In this document: positions 48,548 to 58,971 of the stretch, in pieces
Position numbering within the stretch: position 1 is the first letter of the stretch
How the letters are laid out: every line of letters starts with the position of its first letter
Source: Curtobacterium sp. MCBA15_008
GTDB lineage: Bacteria; Actinomycetota; Actinomycetes; Actinomycetales; Microbacteriaceae
Direction of reading: 5' to 3'
Length of the DNA: 64,000 nucleotides
Assembly (NCBI RefSeq): GCF_001865065.1
Contig: NZ_MJGN01000056.1
Span: 195,851 to 259,850, forward strand
Program-made: the position numbers and the translations under genes
Notes under the pieces: generated by a model
Database searches by the model: none
Seen by the model: only the letters and a program-made list of their open reading frames with translations
Told to the model about the DNA's origin: nothing

Positions 48548-48645
48548 GCGCCGCGCTCGCACACCCGCCCGGCATCCGCCAGGTCCCCCCGACGGTGCAG
48601 GCCGTCTCCACCCTTCGGAGGACGCGGCCGACCGTGCCCCGCCAG

Positions 48646-48659
48646 TAGCGTTGCCGCCG
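48646..48659 (+). promoter_or_regulatory. -10 element for ABC exporter operon
   Basis: TAGCGT at 48646-48651 ends 7 nt before GTG 48659. Confidence 0.45.
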
Positions 48660-49579
48660 TGATCGAAGTCGAGCACCTCACCAAACAGTACGGTCCCAAG
48701 ACCGCCGTCGACGACGTCTCGTTCGTCGTCCGGCCGGGCAGTGTGACCGGCTTCCTCGGGCCGAACGGCGCCGGGAAGTCCACCACGATGCGCATGATCA
48801 TGGGGCTCGACCGCCCCACCGCGGGACGGGCGACGGTGAACGGCCAGCCGTACCGCAGCTTCCGTGACCCGCTGCGGCAGGTCGGCGCCCTGCTCGAGGC
48901 GAAGGCGGTGCACTCCGGCCGGAGCGCGTACAACCACCTCCTCTCCCTCGCGGCGACGCACGGCATCCCGAAGTCCCGCGTGCACGAGGTCATCGACATG
49001 ACCGGCCTGGACTCGGTCGCGAAGAAGCGCGTCGGCGGGTTCTCCCTCGGCATGGGCCAGCGGCTCGGCATCGCGGCGGCGCTCCTCGGCGACCCGAAGA
49101 CCCTCATCCTCGACGAGCCGGTGAACGGCCTCGACCCCGACGGCGTGGTGTGGGTGCGACAGCTCGCCCGCCGGATGGCCGCCGACGGTCGGACCGTCTT
49201 CCTGTCGAGCCACCTCATGAGCGAGATGGCACAGACGGCGGACCGCGTCGTCGTCCTCGGCCGCGGCAAGGTGCTGGCGGACGCCCCGATCGCCGAGTTC
49301 GTCGCCGGCGGCAGCGGCGGCGGCGGGGCCTCGCGCGTCGTCCTCCGGACGCCCGCCCCCGACCAGCTGTTCCAGGCGATCGGGTCGAACGCCACGGTGA
49401 CCCCGCGCGAGGACGGCTCCTTCCTGGTGGTCGGGCCGGACGCCGTGACGGTGGGCAACATCGCCGCGCAGGTCGGCGTCCCGCTGCACGAACTCACCCC
49501 GACGGGCGCGAGCCTCGAGGAGGCCTACATGGCCCTCACCCGCGACGACGTCGAGTACCGATCGGAGGGCGACCGATGA
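48659..49579 (+). CDS. ABC transporter ATP-binding protein
   Basis: A 306-residue ATPase. IEVEHLTKQYGPKTAVDDVSF opens the fold; Walker A is GPNGAGKSTTMRMI, the signature is FSLGMGQRLGIAAALL, Walker B is LILDEPVNGLDPDGV. It belongs to the drug- or peptide-export group (CcmA-like), with a C-terminal extension of 80 residues. Overlaps the permease gene by four bases. With it, it forms a two-gene exporter of unknown substrate; the neighbouring arr gene makes antibiotic export plausible but unproven. Confidence 0.93.
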   Translation: MIEVEHLTKQYGPKTAVDDVSFVVRPGSVTGFLGPNGAGKSTTMRMIMGLDRPTAGRATVNGQPYRSFRDPLRQVGALLEAKAVHSGRSAYNHLLSLAATHGIPKSRVHEVIDMTGLDSVAKKRVGGFSLGMGQRLGIAAALLGDPKTLILDEPVNGLDPDGVVWVRQLARRMAADGRTVFLSSHLMSEMAQTADRVVVLGRGKVLADAPIAEFVAGGSGGGGASRVVLRTPAPDQLFQAIGSNATVTPREDGSFLVVGPDAVTVGNIAAQVGVPLHELTPTGASLEEAYMALTRDDVEYRSEGDR

Positions 49580-50436
49580 CCGCCACGAACGCGCCGAGCC
49601 GGAACCGGTCGGCCACGGTGCCGGACTCCGTCCGGCTCGGCTTCGGCCGCCTGGTCCGCAGCGAGTGGATCAAGCTCCGGAGCATCCGCTCCACCTGGTG
49701 GTGCTACGCCATCCTCGTGGCCGTGACCATCGGGATGGCGCTGCTCGTCGGGAGCGCGCTCGACCCGGGCGGCCCGCTCACGCAGGACCAGGCGAACGGC
49801 ACCCTCGTCACGATCAACACCGCGAGCGTCTCCCTGACGGCCCTCGTCGTCGCGGTGCTCGGCGTGCTCATCATCACGGGCGAGTACGGCACCGGACAGA
49901 TCCGGTCCACGTTCACCGCCGACCCCGGCCGGATCGGTGTGGTCGTCGCCAAGGCGGCCGTCCTCGCGGTCACGACCTTCGTGGTCAGCGCGGTCGCGCT
50001 CTGGATCGGCGTCGCGATCTCGGCTGCGCTGCAGGCCGGCAAGGGCGTGCACGCGGACCTCGCCGACCCGTCCGTCTTCATGCCGCTCCTCGGCGCGTCG
50101 GTGTACGTGACGCTCCTCGCGTTGCTCGCCTACGGCTTCGGCCTGCTCGTGCGGTCGAGTGCCGGCGGGATCGCGATCACCCTCGGCCTCCTGCTCGTCC
50201 TGCCCGGCGTGCTCTCGCTGGCGGCGGGCGTGATCAACGCGCAGTGGCTCTCGGACGTCGTCACGTTCCTGCCGGCTCAGGCCGGTGGGCAGCTGTTCGC
50301 CTTCTCGACCGGGGCGGACGCCCCGCAGCAGGCCGGCGTCGTCCTCGACGGGTGGGGTGGGTTCGCCGTCCTCCTGGCCGAGGTCGTCGTGGTGGGCGCC
50401 TTCGCGCTGACGGTCGTGCGCCGACGCGACGTCTGA
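49576..50436 (+). CDS. ABC-2 type permease
   Basis: A 286-residue membrane protein with six helices. SEWIKLRSIRSTWWCYAILVAVTIGMALLVG is the typical N-terminal element of actinobacterial ABC-2 permeases, and ITGEYGTGQIRSTFTADPGRIGVVVAKA is the cytoplasmic loop seen in that group. It partners the ATPase encoded immediately upstream. Confidence 0.9.
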   Translation: MTATNAPSRNRSATVPDSVRLGFGRLVRSEWIKLRSIRSTWWCYAILVAVTIGMALLVGSALDPGGPLTQDQANGTLVTINTASVSLTALVVAVLGVLIITGEYGTGQIRSTFTADPGRIGVVVAKAAVLAVTTFVVSAVALWIGVAISAALQAGKGVHADLADPSVFMPLLGASVYVTLLALLAYGFGLLVRSSAGGIAITLGLLLVLPGVLSLAAGVINAQWLSDVVTFLPAQAGGQLFAFSTGADAPQQAGVVLDGWGGFAVLLAEVVVVGAFALTVVRRRDV

Positions 50437-50447
50437 CGCGACCAGTC

Positions 50448-50495
50448 GACGGCCTGGAGGCGCGGTGCCAGCTGGCACCGCGCCTCCAGTCCGTC
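50448..50495 (+). repeat. REP-like palindrome, 48 bp, between convergent genes
   Basis: GACGGCCTGGAGGCGCGGTG plus four bases face their complement with a single mismatch and no loop. It belongs to the family at 4571 and 37730. It starts 11 bases after the exporter gene and overlaps the stop codon of the reductase gene (50494-50496), so it can terminate both. Confidence 0.88.
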
Positions 50496-51093
50496 ATCGC
50501 CGCAGGATCTCGTACCGGCGCATCGTGACGCCGCTGTCGAACGTCCGTTCCTCGAGCAGGTCCAGCAGCAGCGGCTGCTGGACCGCGTCGGCGGGGGAGT
50601 CGAAGAGCGGCCGCCCTGCGCCGAGCATCGCGGGGTGCGTGAAGAGCATCAGCTCGTCGAGCAGTCCCGCCGCGAGCAGCTGCGTCGCCAGGTGCGCGCC
50701 GCCCACGCCGATGTCGCCCTCGGACTCCTCGCGGAGCGCCCCGAGCCGGGCGATGGCGTCGTCGCCGATGATCGTCGTGTTGTGGTCGGCCGCCGTGCGG
50801 GAGCGTGACACGAGCACCTTCGGCATGGCCGTCCAGATCTCGCCGTACTCGCGCAGGTAGCCCGGGAGCGACTCGTCGGAGCGCGCCTCCGGCCAGAACG
50901 GGTCCATCATGTCGTGGATGATCCGGCCCTCGACGGCCATCGTCATCGCTGCCGCCCGCTCATTGAAGAACCGGTGCAGCTGCTCGTCGATGCGGAGCCA
51001 CTCCGGGTCGCCGTCGTTGCCCTCGGTGCCCGGGCGCCCCTCGATGAAGCCGTCGAGCGACACGTTCATCCAGTACACGAATCGTGCGGGCAC
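50494..51093 (-). CDS. Dihydrofolate-reductase-like protein
   Basis: A 199-residue protein of the RibD C-terminal/DHFR fold. MPARFVYWMNVSLDGFIEG, AVEGRIIHDMM, KVLVSRSRTAADHNTTII and DIGVGGAHLATQLLAAGLLDELMLFTHPAMLGAGRPLFD match the dihydrofolate reductase family group rather than true FolA. It probably uses NADPH to reduce an unknown substrate. Confidence 0.85.
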   Translation of the reverse strand: MPARFVYWMNVSLDGFIEGRPGTEGNDGDPEWLRIDEQLHRFFNERAAAMTMAVEGRIIHDMMDPFWPEARSDESLPGYLREYGEIWTAMPKVLVSRSRTAADHNTTIIGDDAIARLGALREESEGDIGVGGAHLATQLLAAGLLDELMLFTHPAMLGAGRPLFDSPADAVQQPLLLDLLEERTFDSGVTMRRYEILRR

Positions 51094-51171
51094 GTCGGAC
51101 TCCTTCGTCTCGCGCTGAGGGTACGCCCGCTCCGCACCCGGTGCGAGGGTCGTTCGACACCGGAACCAAGC

Positions 51172-51200
51172 GTGACATCGTCACAGGGAAGTCATAGGGT
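51172..51200 (+). promoter_or_regulatory. Sigma-70-type promoter for the ScyD-like gene
   Basis: GTGACA (51172-51177) and TAGGGT (51195-51200) are separated by 17 bp. Transcription from here would give a 5' leader of about 190 nt for the gene at 51396. The 302-bp gap holds nothing else convincing. Confidence 0.5.
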
Positions 51201-51395
51201 GCCCCGTGTCGGCCCTGAACCCGCCGACGTCCACGGAACCCGCGAGCGGCCACGACGTCGTGCCCGCCCACCCGTGGTGCCCGACGCGACGGCACGCAGC
51301 GCTCTTCCAGCCGCGGCCGCCTCCAGACTCCCCGACTGCCTCTTCCGCGCAGCCGCACGTCTTCGTACCCGGATCCTCCATCCAAGGAGCGCACC

Positions 51396-52592
51396 ATGCA
51401 CCGAACACTGCTCGTCGGCGCCGTCGCCGCGATCGCACTCGCGACCGTGGCCGTCGGCGCACCCGCCCAGGCCCACGGCCCCGACCACCGGGTCCCCGGT
51501 CTCCGCGTCGGCCCGGCCACCACCCTCGCGTCCGGGCTCGTCTCGCCGCTCAGCCTCGAGGTCGACCGGCGTGGCCGGGTCGACGTCACGCAGAACTTCG
51601 CGGGCCAGCTGAACCGGGTCGGCCCGGGGGCGACGACCACGACCCTCGCGACCGCTCCCGCCGGACAGGAGATCGGGGCGGTGTCCTCGCGCGGCGACTC
51701 GGTCTACTACGCCCAGAACGACCAGCCGAACGGCGTCGCACGCCTGATGGTGCTGCCGCCCCGCGGTGCCGCACGACAGCTCGCCGACCTCGGCGCGTAC
51801 GAGGCCCGGGTGAACCCGGACCGCGTCAACGGCTACGGCTTCCGCGGTTTGCCGTCGGCGTGCGCGGCGCAGGTGGACCCGACGGGTGAGGCCGGTCCGG
51901 CACGCTACCGCGGCATCGTCGACACCCACCCGTACGCCTCGCTGGCGCAGCGCGAGGGCGTGTACGTCGCCGACGCCGGCGGCAACGACATCGTGCGTGT
52001 CGGGTACGACGGCCGGGTGTCGACCGTCGCCGTCCTGCCCCCGCAGCCGCCGGTCCGTGTCGACGCGGCGACGGCCGCGGCGTTCGGGTTCCCCGCGTGC
52101 GTGGTCGGCTACGGGTACGCCTTCGAACCCGTCCCCACCGACGTCGAGCGCGGTCCCGACGGCTGGCTCTACGTGTCGACCCTGCCGGGTGGACCGGAGA
52201 CCGCCGACCTCGGAGCCCGCGGCAGCGTCTACAAGGTCAACCCGTGGAACGGCACCGTGCAGCGCGTCGCGACCGGGTTCGTCGGGGCGACGAACCTCGC
52301 CGTCGACCAGCGCACCGGCGTGGTGCTCGTCAGCGAGCTGTTCGGCGGGGCGGCCGGTACCGGGCAGGTCTCGGTCGTGTCGCCGTGGTCGGGCCGCACC
52401 GTCCAGACGCTCCCGGTCTCGTCGCCCGCGGCCGTCGAGCTCCGGAACGGGGCGCTCTACGCCACGACCGACGCGTTCGTGCCGGACGCCGAGGGCAACC
52501 CGCAGCCGATCGGCAAGGTCGTCCGGTGGAGCATCACCAACCGGCACGACCACTCCCGCTGGGGTGACGACGGGGCGCGCGGCTGGCAGTGA
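51396..52592 (+). CDS. ScyD/ScyE-like secreted protein
   Basis: A 398-residue exported protein: signal peptide LLVGAVAAIALATVAVGAPAQA, then an NHL/beta-propeller-type domain. Repeats of the form LASGLVSPLSLEVDRRGRVDVTQNFAGQLNRVGPG, GVYVADAGGNDIVRVGYDGRVSTVAVLPPQ, ERGPDGWLYVSTLPGGPE and GFVGATNLAVDQRTGVVLVSELFGG match the ScyD/ScyE family. Cyanobacterial members sit in scytonemin clusters, but those outside have no known role. Confidence 0.82.
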   Translation: MHRTLLVGAVAAIALATVAVGAPAQAHGPDHRVPGLRVGPATTLASGLVSPLSLEVDRRGRVDVTQNFAGQLNRVGPGATTTTLATAPAGQEIGAVSSRGDSVYYAQNDQPNGVARLMVLPPRGAARQLADLGAYEARVNPDRVNGYGFRGLPSACAAQVDPTGEAGPARYRGIVDTHPYASLAQREGVYVADAGGNDIVRVGYDGRVSTVAVLPPQPPVRVDAATAAAFGFPACVVGYGYAFEPVPTDVERGPDGWLYVSTLPGGPETADLGARGSVYKVNPWNGTVQRVATGFVGATNLAVDQRTGVVLVSELFGGAAGTGQVSVVSPWSGRTVQTLPVSSPAAVELRNGALYATTDAFVPDAEGNPQPIGKVVRWSITNRHDHSRWGDDGARGWQ

Positions 52593-52628
52593 CGGCCTGT
52601 GCTGCGTGGCGACGAGGGGACTGACGCC

Positions 52629-54059
<1,431 letters not shown>

Positions 54060-54120
54060 GTCGCGGTCCGCCCGCAGCCACGCGGACGGATGACGAACGC
54101 CCGGTGAACCGGAGCGCCGT

Positions 54121-54134
54121 CCTGTCCGGACAGG
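54121..54134 (+). promoter_or_regulatory. Phosphonate-locus operator 1
   Basis: Perfect 14-bp palindrome CCTGTCCGGACAGG, upstream of the DMT transporter gene. TAGCGT (54161-54166) downstream of it could be the -10. Confidence 0.75.
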
Positions 54135-54314
54135 TTCGAGCTGCACGCGGGCGACGTGTTAGCGTCCTCGCGACAGCGCCTAGGGTTCCGGGACTCACCG
54201 TCCGCCTGGTCCGAGCGGCGCCACGCCCCGCCACCGAGCGCGGAGCGTCATCTGAACGGACAAAAGCCTGGAGGACCTCCCCGTCGCGCCGCGCGTCGGG
54301 TGGAAGGTCCTGCC

Positions 54315-55199
54315 GTGTCTCCGTTCGCCGTCCTCCTCGTCCTCTCCGCCGCCGTGGCGCACGCATCGTGGAACGTGCTCGCGCACGGGGTCAGTCGCAT
54401 CGGCCTGCCCTTCCTCTGGCTCGGCGCGGTCTCGAGCGTCGTCGTCTGGGTCGGCGTCGTCCCGTTCACCGGGGGACTCGGTTCCGGGAGCGTCGGGGCG
54501 TTCCTGCTCGGCATCGTCGTCTCGGGCCTGCTGCACGTGGCGTACATGCTCGTGCTGCAGCGGGGGTACCGGGTCGGCCGGCTGTCGACCGTGTACGCGA
54601 CCGCGCGGGGGACCGGCCCGACGATCAGCGTCGTGCTCGCGGTGACCCTGCTCGGCGAACGGCCGTCGTGGTGGTCGCTCGCCGGTGGCCTGCTCGTGCT
54701 GGTCGGCGTCGTCGCGGTGGGGCTGGCGGATCGCGGCGACGGCGCCCCCGTCGGACGCGTCCTCTCGCCCGGACGGCGCCGGGTCGACCCCGGGCTCGTC
54801 GCCGGTCTGCTGACCGGGGTGGCGATCGCGGCGTACACGATCTGGGACGCCCACATCGTCCGGGGCGGTGCCTCGCCCGTGGCCTTCATGGTCGGGTGCA
54901 CCGCGGTCGAGGTCGTCCTGTTCGGGGCGGCCCTCGGTCCGCGCCGACGGGAGGTGCTGCCCGTGCTCCGTGCGCACTGGGCCCGGGTGCTGGCCTTCGG
55001 AGTGCTCTCACCGTTGTCGTACATCCTCGTGCTCCTCGCGATCACCATCGCGCCGGTCGCCCTCGTCGCCCCGATGCGCGAGGTCAGCGTCGTGCTGGTG
55101 AGCGTCTTCGGGGTCGTGGTCCTCCACGAGGGCCGAGCAGGTACGCGGATCGCGTCGTCGGTCGTGGTGCTCGCCGGCATCGCGCTGCTCGCCGTCTGA
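54315..55199 (+). CDS. DMT-superfamily (EamA) transporter
   Basis: A 294-residue membrane protein with ten helices in two EamA repeats (AVLLVLSAAVAHASWNVLAHGVSR and VAGLLTGVAIAAYTIWDAHIVRGG). GTG 54315 follows GGAAGG. DMT proteins export or exchange small metabolites. It has a copy of the locus operator upstream, so it is probably induced with phosphonate catabolism, perhaps to remove an amine or aldehyde or to move a phosphonate; the substrate is unknown. Confidence 0.82.
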   Translation: MSPFAVLLVLSAAVAHASWNVLAHGVSRIGLPFLWLGAVSSVVVWVGVVPFTGGLGSGSVGAFLLGIVVSGLLHVAYMLVLQRGYRVGRLSTVYATARGTGPTISVVLAVTLLGERPSWWSLAGGLLVLVGVVAVGLADRGDGAPVGRVLSPGRRRVDPGLVAGLLTGVAIAAYTIWDAHIVRGGASPVAFMVGCTAVEVVLFGAALGPRRREVLPVLRAHWARVLAFGVLSPLSYILVLLAITIAPVALVAPMREVSVVLVSVFGVVVLHEGRAGTRIASSVVVLAGIALLAV

Positions 55200-55237
55200 G
55201 CGGAGACGGGCGGCGCCGGGGCACGACCCCGACTCCG

Positions 55238-55251
55238 CCTGTCCGGACAGG
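55238..55251 (+). promoter_or_regulatory. Phosphonate-locus operator 2
   Basis: Perfect palindrome CCTGTCCGGACAGG, 124 bp before phnD. A half copy, CCGGACAGG, follows at about 55271-55279. Confidence 0.78.
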
Positions 55252-55374
55252 TGCATGCCGTGTTCACCTCCCGGACAGGTCGGGTGCACCGTCCGGGCAC
55301 GGCCCTTCACCTGTCGGCTGTCACAGTTGCGGCGTCCTGAGCGGACACCCCACCCCACCGCCCGAAAGGTCACC

Positions 55375-56304
55375 ATGCCCATCCCCGCCCTCAAGCCCCT
55401 GGTCGCAATCGCCGGCGCCCTGGTGCTCGCCGCCACGCTCAGCTCCTGCTCCGCCGGGTCGACGGCGGCGGCCGGCAGCGACGAGACCGCGTCCACGAAG
55501 TACGCCGCCGACGCCGACACGATCGTCTTCGGCGTCGTGCCCGACTCGGTCGACACCGAGACCAACTACCAGCCGCTGATGGACTACCTCGCGAAGGAGA
55601 CCGGCAAGAAGGTCGAGTACCACGAGTCGACCGACTACGCCGCCCTCATCGAGGCCTCGGTCGCCGGCAAGATCGACGTCGCCTCGTTCTCCGGCTTCAC
55701 CTACGTGACGGCGAAGAACAACGGCGCGAAGATCACGCCGATCTCGTCGATCATCACCGCCGAGGGGCAGAAGCCCGGCTACTACAGCGAGGCGATCGTC
55801 CCGAAGGACAGCGACATCACCTCGCTGAAGGGCTTCGAGGGCAAGAAGGTCTGCTTCGTCGACCCGTCCTCGACGTCCGGCTACCTCTTCCCGAGCTACA
55901 ACCTGCTGAAGGCCGGCATCGACCCGACGAAGGACGTCACGCCGGTCTTCGCCGGCAAGCACGACGTCAGCGTGCAGAAGGTCGCCGCAGGCACCGAGTG
56001 CGACGCCGGCTTCGCCGAGGACAGCGAGGTCGAGAAGAGCAAGGACGTGAAGGTGGTCGCGAAGACGATGGTGCCCGGCGCGCCGATCGTCGTGTCCGAC
56101 ACCCTGCCGCAGGCCGAGAAGGACACCGTCACGAAGGCGCTGTCCGACGTCACCATCGACGACATCATCGCCGCGGGTGTCACGAGCGCGGACAGCGACG
56201 GCTTCCGCAGCGTCTTCTACGGCACGAAGCCGGTCGACGACGGGTACTACGACCTGATCCGCGACATCTGCAAGACGACCAAGTCGAGCACCTGCCAGGC
56301 ATGA
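55375..56304 (+). CDS. phnD: Phosphonate ABC transporter, binding lipoprotein
   Basis: A 309-residue PhnD-type lipoprotein: lipobox LSSC (C25), then DTIVFGVVPDSVDTETNYQPLMDYLAKETGKKVEYHESTDYAALIEASVAGKIDVASFSGFTYVTAK and VCFVDPSSTSGYLFPSYNLLKAGIDP, the phosphate/phosphonate-binding signatures. It captures phosphonates such as 2-aminoethylphosphonate outside the membrane. ATG 55375 has GAAAGG at about 7 bases. First gene of the phnD-phnC-phnE-FAD oxidoreductase operon. Its 3' end is duplicated. Confidence 0.93.
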   Translation: MPIPALKPLVAIAGALVLAATLSSCSAGSTAAAGSDETASTKYAADADTIVFGVVPDSVDTETNYQPLMDYLAKETGKKVEYHESTDYAALIEASVAGKIDVASFSGFTYVTAKNNGAKITPISSIITAEGQKPGYYSEAIVPKDSDITSLKGFEGKKVCFVDPSSTSGYLFPSYNLLKAGIDPTKDVTPVFAGKHDVSVQKVAAGTECDAGFAEDSEVEKSKDVKVVAKTMVPGAPIVVSDTLPQAEKDTVTKALSDVTIDDIIAAGVTSADSDGFRSVFYGTKPVDDGYYDLIRDICKTTKSSTCQA

Positions 56305-56331
56305 CGACCAAGTCGAGCACCTGCCAGGCAT
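56274..56331 (+). repeat. 29-bp tandem duplication across the phnD stop
   Basis: Bases 56274-56302 are repeated exactly at 56303-56331. The TGA of phnD (56302-56304) is formed at the junction of the two units. Confidence 0.95.
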
Positions 56332-56371
56332 GACGTCCGACCGCCGGAACCCGACAGTCCGAGGAAGCACC

Positions 56372-57220
56372 ATGACGTACCACGACCACCAGCACGACCA
56401 GGCGCCGGCAGTGGCGATCACCGCCCTGACGAAGCGCTTCGGTGACACGACCGCCCTCCGTGACGTGTCGCTCACCGTCCAGCCGGGCGAGGTCGTCGTC
56501 CTCCTCGGACTGTCCGGGTCCGGCAAGTCCACGCTGCTCCGGCACGTGGACGCCCTCGAGGTCCCGACCTCCGGCTCCGTCCGGGTCGGCGGGACCGCCG
56601 TGCACGACCTGTCCGGACGGCGGCTCCGCGACCTGCGTCGGCAGGTCGGCTTCGTGTTCCAGCAGTTCGAGCTCGTGCCCGCGCTGACGGTGCTGGAGAA
56701 CGTCCTGACCGGGGCACTCGCCACCCTGCGGGGGCCGCGGCTCGGCCTGTGGTCCTACCCGCGTCGACTGCGGCACCGCGCGCTCGCACACCTGGACCGT
56801 GTCGGACTGCTCGACCGCGCCTACCAGCGGGCGGACACGCTGTCGGGCGGACAACAGCAGCGCGTCGCGATCGCCCGGGCGCTCATGCAGGACCCCTCCG
56901 TCCTGCTCGCCGACGAGCCGGTCGCGTCGCTCGACCCCGAGTCGAGCGGTCAGGTCATGGCGCTCATCCGCGAGATCGCCGCCGAACGGGGGCTGACGGT
57001 GCTGTGCAGCCTGCACCAGGTCGACCTCGCGCTGTCCTGGGCCGACCGGATCGTCGGACTCCGGCACGGCGAGGTCGTCCTCGACACCCGCACCGAGGGA
57101 CTCGGCAAGGCGCAGGTCATGGAGATCTACGGCCAGGTCGCGACGTCGACCGACGAGTTCGCGGCCGTCGAGGCCCTGCGCGACGCACCCGCCCACGCCA
57201 CGAGCGGGCAGCGGGCATGA
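56372..57220 (+). CDS. phnC: Phosphonate ABC transporter, ATPase
   Basis: A 282-residue ATPase. VAITALTKRFGDTTALRDVSLTV, Walker A GLSGSGKSTLLRHVD, signature LSGGQQQRVAIARAL, Walker B VLLADEPVASLDP. The LRDLRRQVGFVFQQFELVPALTVLENVL segment is characteristic of PhnC. ATG 56372 has GAGGAA five bases upstream; an ATG at 56330 is in the duplication and lacks a site. Overlaps phnE. Confidence 0.93.
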   Translation: MTYHDHQHDQAPAVAITALTKRFGDTTALRDVSLTVQPGEVVVLLGLSGSGKSTLLRHVDALEVPTSGSVRVGGTAVHDLSGRRLRDLRRQVGFVFQQFELVPALTVLENVLTGALATLRGPRLGLWSYPRRLRHRALAHLDRVGLLDRAYQRADTLSGGQQQRVAIARALMQDPSVLLADEPVASLDPESSGQVMALIREIAAERGLTVLCSLHQVDLALSWADRIVGLRHGEVVLDTRTEGLGKAQVMEIYGQVATSTDEFAAVEALRDAPAHATSGQRA

Positions 57221-58971
57221 CCGCCGTCGCCGAGCGGCCCGCCGTCGGCTCCCACCGTTCGCCCGAGCAGGCCGTCGCGGCGGCACCACGCCGACGCGTG
57301 TCGCCGGAGCGCGTCGCCGCCGGGCTGACCCTCGTCGCCCTGGCCGTGCTGGCGTGCGTCGCCCTGGCCCGGATCGACATCTCGGTGCCGAACATGGTCG
57401 CGTCGTGGTCGAACGCGGAGCACTTCTTCCAGCGGGTCGGCACCGTCCGGTTCCCCGACGCGGCGACGCTCCTGCAGCAGACCGCCCTGACCGTGGGGCT
57501 CGTGCTGCTCGGCACCCTGCTCGCCGCCGTGCTGAGCGTCCCCGTCGCGTACCTCGCCGCCGGCAACACCAGCCCGGGGCGCGGCTGGATCGCAGCCGCA
57601 CGGTTCGTGAGCGTCCTGACCCGCGCGGTCCCGGACGTCGTGCTCGCGATGGTGTTCGTGCTGCTGTTCACGATCGGCCCGCTGCCCGGCATCCTCGCCA
57701 TCGGCATCCACTCGATCGGGATGATCTCGAAGCTGTTCGCCGACGCCATCGAGCAGATCGACGAGGGACCGCGGACCGCGATCCGCGCCACCGGGGGCAC
57801 CCGCCTGCAGCAGTTCACCGCCGGTGTCCTGCCCCAGGTGCTGCCGTCGTGGGTCGCGACCATCCTGCACCGCAACGACATCAACCTTCGCGGGTCCGTC
57901 ATCCTCGGGTACGTCGGCATCGTCGGGCTGGGCCGCGAGATGTCGTTCGCGTTCAAGTCCCTCGACTACTCGCTCGGCATCGGGTACGCGATCGTCATCT
58001 TCGCGCTCTGCGTGCTCATGGAGATCGTGTCGAGCTCGGTCCGCGCCGCCATGCTCGGCATCGCGCCGACCGGCCGGGGGATCGGCGCGAGCGCGATCCG
58101 GACACGCATGCGCCGCCGGCAGGCCGGCAACGCACCGACCACGCCGCGCGGTGCCGCCACCGCACCGCGCTTCGCCACCCCGGAGGACGCCCTCCGCCGT
58201 CCGTGGACCGCCGCCCGCGTCCGCACGACGGTGTGGTCCTGGGTCGCGATCCTCGTCGTGATCGGCAGCGTCGTCGTGTGCGACATCGCCTGGGGCGACC
58301 TCGGCACCGTGTGGGGGAAGATCCCGCCGGTCGCCGCCGGGTTCTGGCCGCCGTCGTTCGGCAGCTACGGTGCCGGCGTGATGGTCTCGGCGATGTTCGA
58401 CACCGTCGCCATCGCGCTCGCCGCCACCCTGCTCGCGCTCGTGTTCTCGATGGTGATCGGCTCCTTCGCGGCACGCAACGTCGCACCGACCCGCGGCGTC
58501 CGGACCGGCGCCCGGTTCCTGCTGGTCGTCGTGCGCGGCATCCCGGAGACGATCCTGGCCGTGGTGCTCATCGTCATCACCGGCCTCGGCGCCCAGGCGG
58601 GCACCCTCGCACTGGCGTTCGGCGGCATCGGCCTGCTCGGCAAGCTCGTCGCCGACTCGCTGGAAGAGGTGCAGCCCGGACCGGAGCGTGCCCTCACCGC
58701 CACGGGCGCGACGCGCTTCCAGCGCTACGCCGGGGCCACGGTGCCGCAGGGCATCCGCGCGATGATCGGTCACACGTTCTACCTCGTCGACACGAACATC
58801 CGCGCCGCGACGATCCTCGGCATCGTCGGTGGTGGTGGGATCGGCTACTACCTGCTCAACGCCGCGCAGGGCTCGAACTACGCGTCGGTCACCGGGATCG
58901 TGCTCATGATCCTGGCCACGGTGCTCGTCGTCGAGGGCATCGCCATGTGGATGCGGAGGGTCTTCCGATGA
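57217..58971 (+). CDS. phnE: Phosphonate ABC transporter, fused double permease
   Basis: A 584-residue protein made of two PhnE permeases in tandem. Each half (about 25-285 and 330-584) has its own EAA-type loop: DEGPRTAIRATGGTRLQQFTAGVLPQVLPSWVA and QPGPERALTATGATRFQRYAGATVPQGIRAMIG. Usual PhnE is about 270 residues and dimerises, or is encoded by separate phnE1 and phnE2 genes; here both are joined by an Ala/Arg-rich linker (residues 287-330). ATG overlaps the phnC stop, and the stop overlaps the next ATG. Confidence 0.93.
   Translation: MTAVAERPAVGSHRSPEQAVAAAPRRRVSPERVAAGLTLVALAVLACVALARIDISVPNMVASWSNAEHFFQRVGTVRFPDAATLLQQTALTVGLVLLGTLLAAVLSVPVAYLAAGNTSPGRGWIAAARFVSVLTRAVPDVVLAMVFVLLFTIGPLPGILAIGIHSIGMISKLFADAIEQIDEGPRTAIRATGGTRLQQFTAGVLPQVLPSWVATILHRNDINLRGSVILGYVGIVGLGREMSFAFKSLDYSLGIGYAIVIFALCVLMEIVSSSVRAAMLGIAPTGRGIGASAIRTRMRRRQAGNAPTTPRGAATAPRFATPEDALRRPWTAARVRTTVWSWVAILVVIGSVVVCDIAWGDLGTVWGKIPPVAAGFWPPSFGSYGAGVMVSAMFDTVAIALAATLLALVFSMVIGSFAARNVAPTRGVRTGARFLLVVVRGIPETILAVVLIVITGLGAQAGTLALAFGGIGLLGKLVADSLEEVQPGPERALTATGATRFQRYAGATVPQGIRAMIGHTFYLVDTNIRAATILGIVGGGGIGYYLLNAAQGSNYASVTGIVLMILATVLVVEGIAMWMRRVFR

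Noticed and set aside
51206..51889. A 227-residue frame overlapping the ScyD-like gene
   Set aside because: It overlaps a well-supported secreted protein gene in another frame, and its sequence is Pro/Arg-rich without domain features.
54135..54314. Riboswitch in the DMT gene leader
   Set aside because: There is a short GGAGGACCTCC palindrome, but no match to a known riboswitch class could be recognised.
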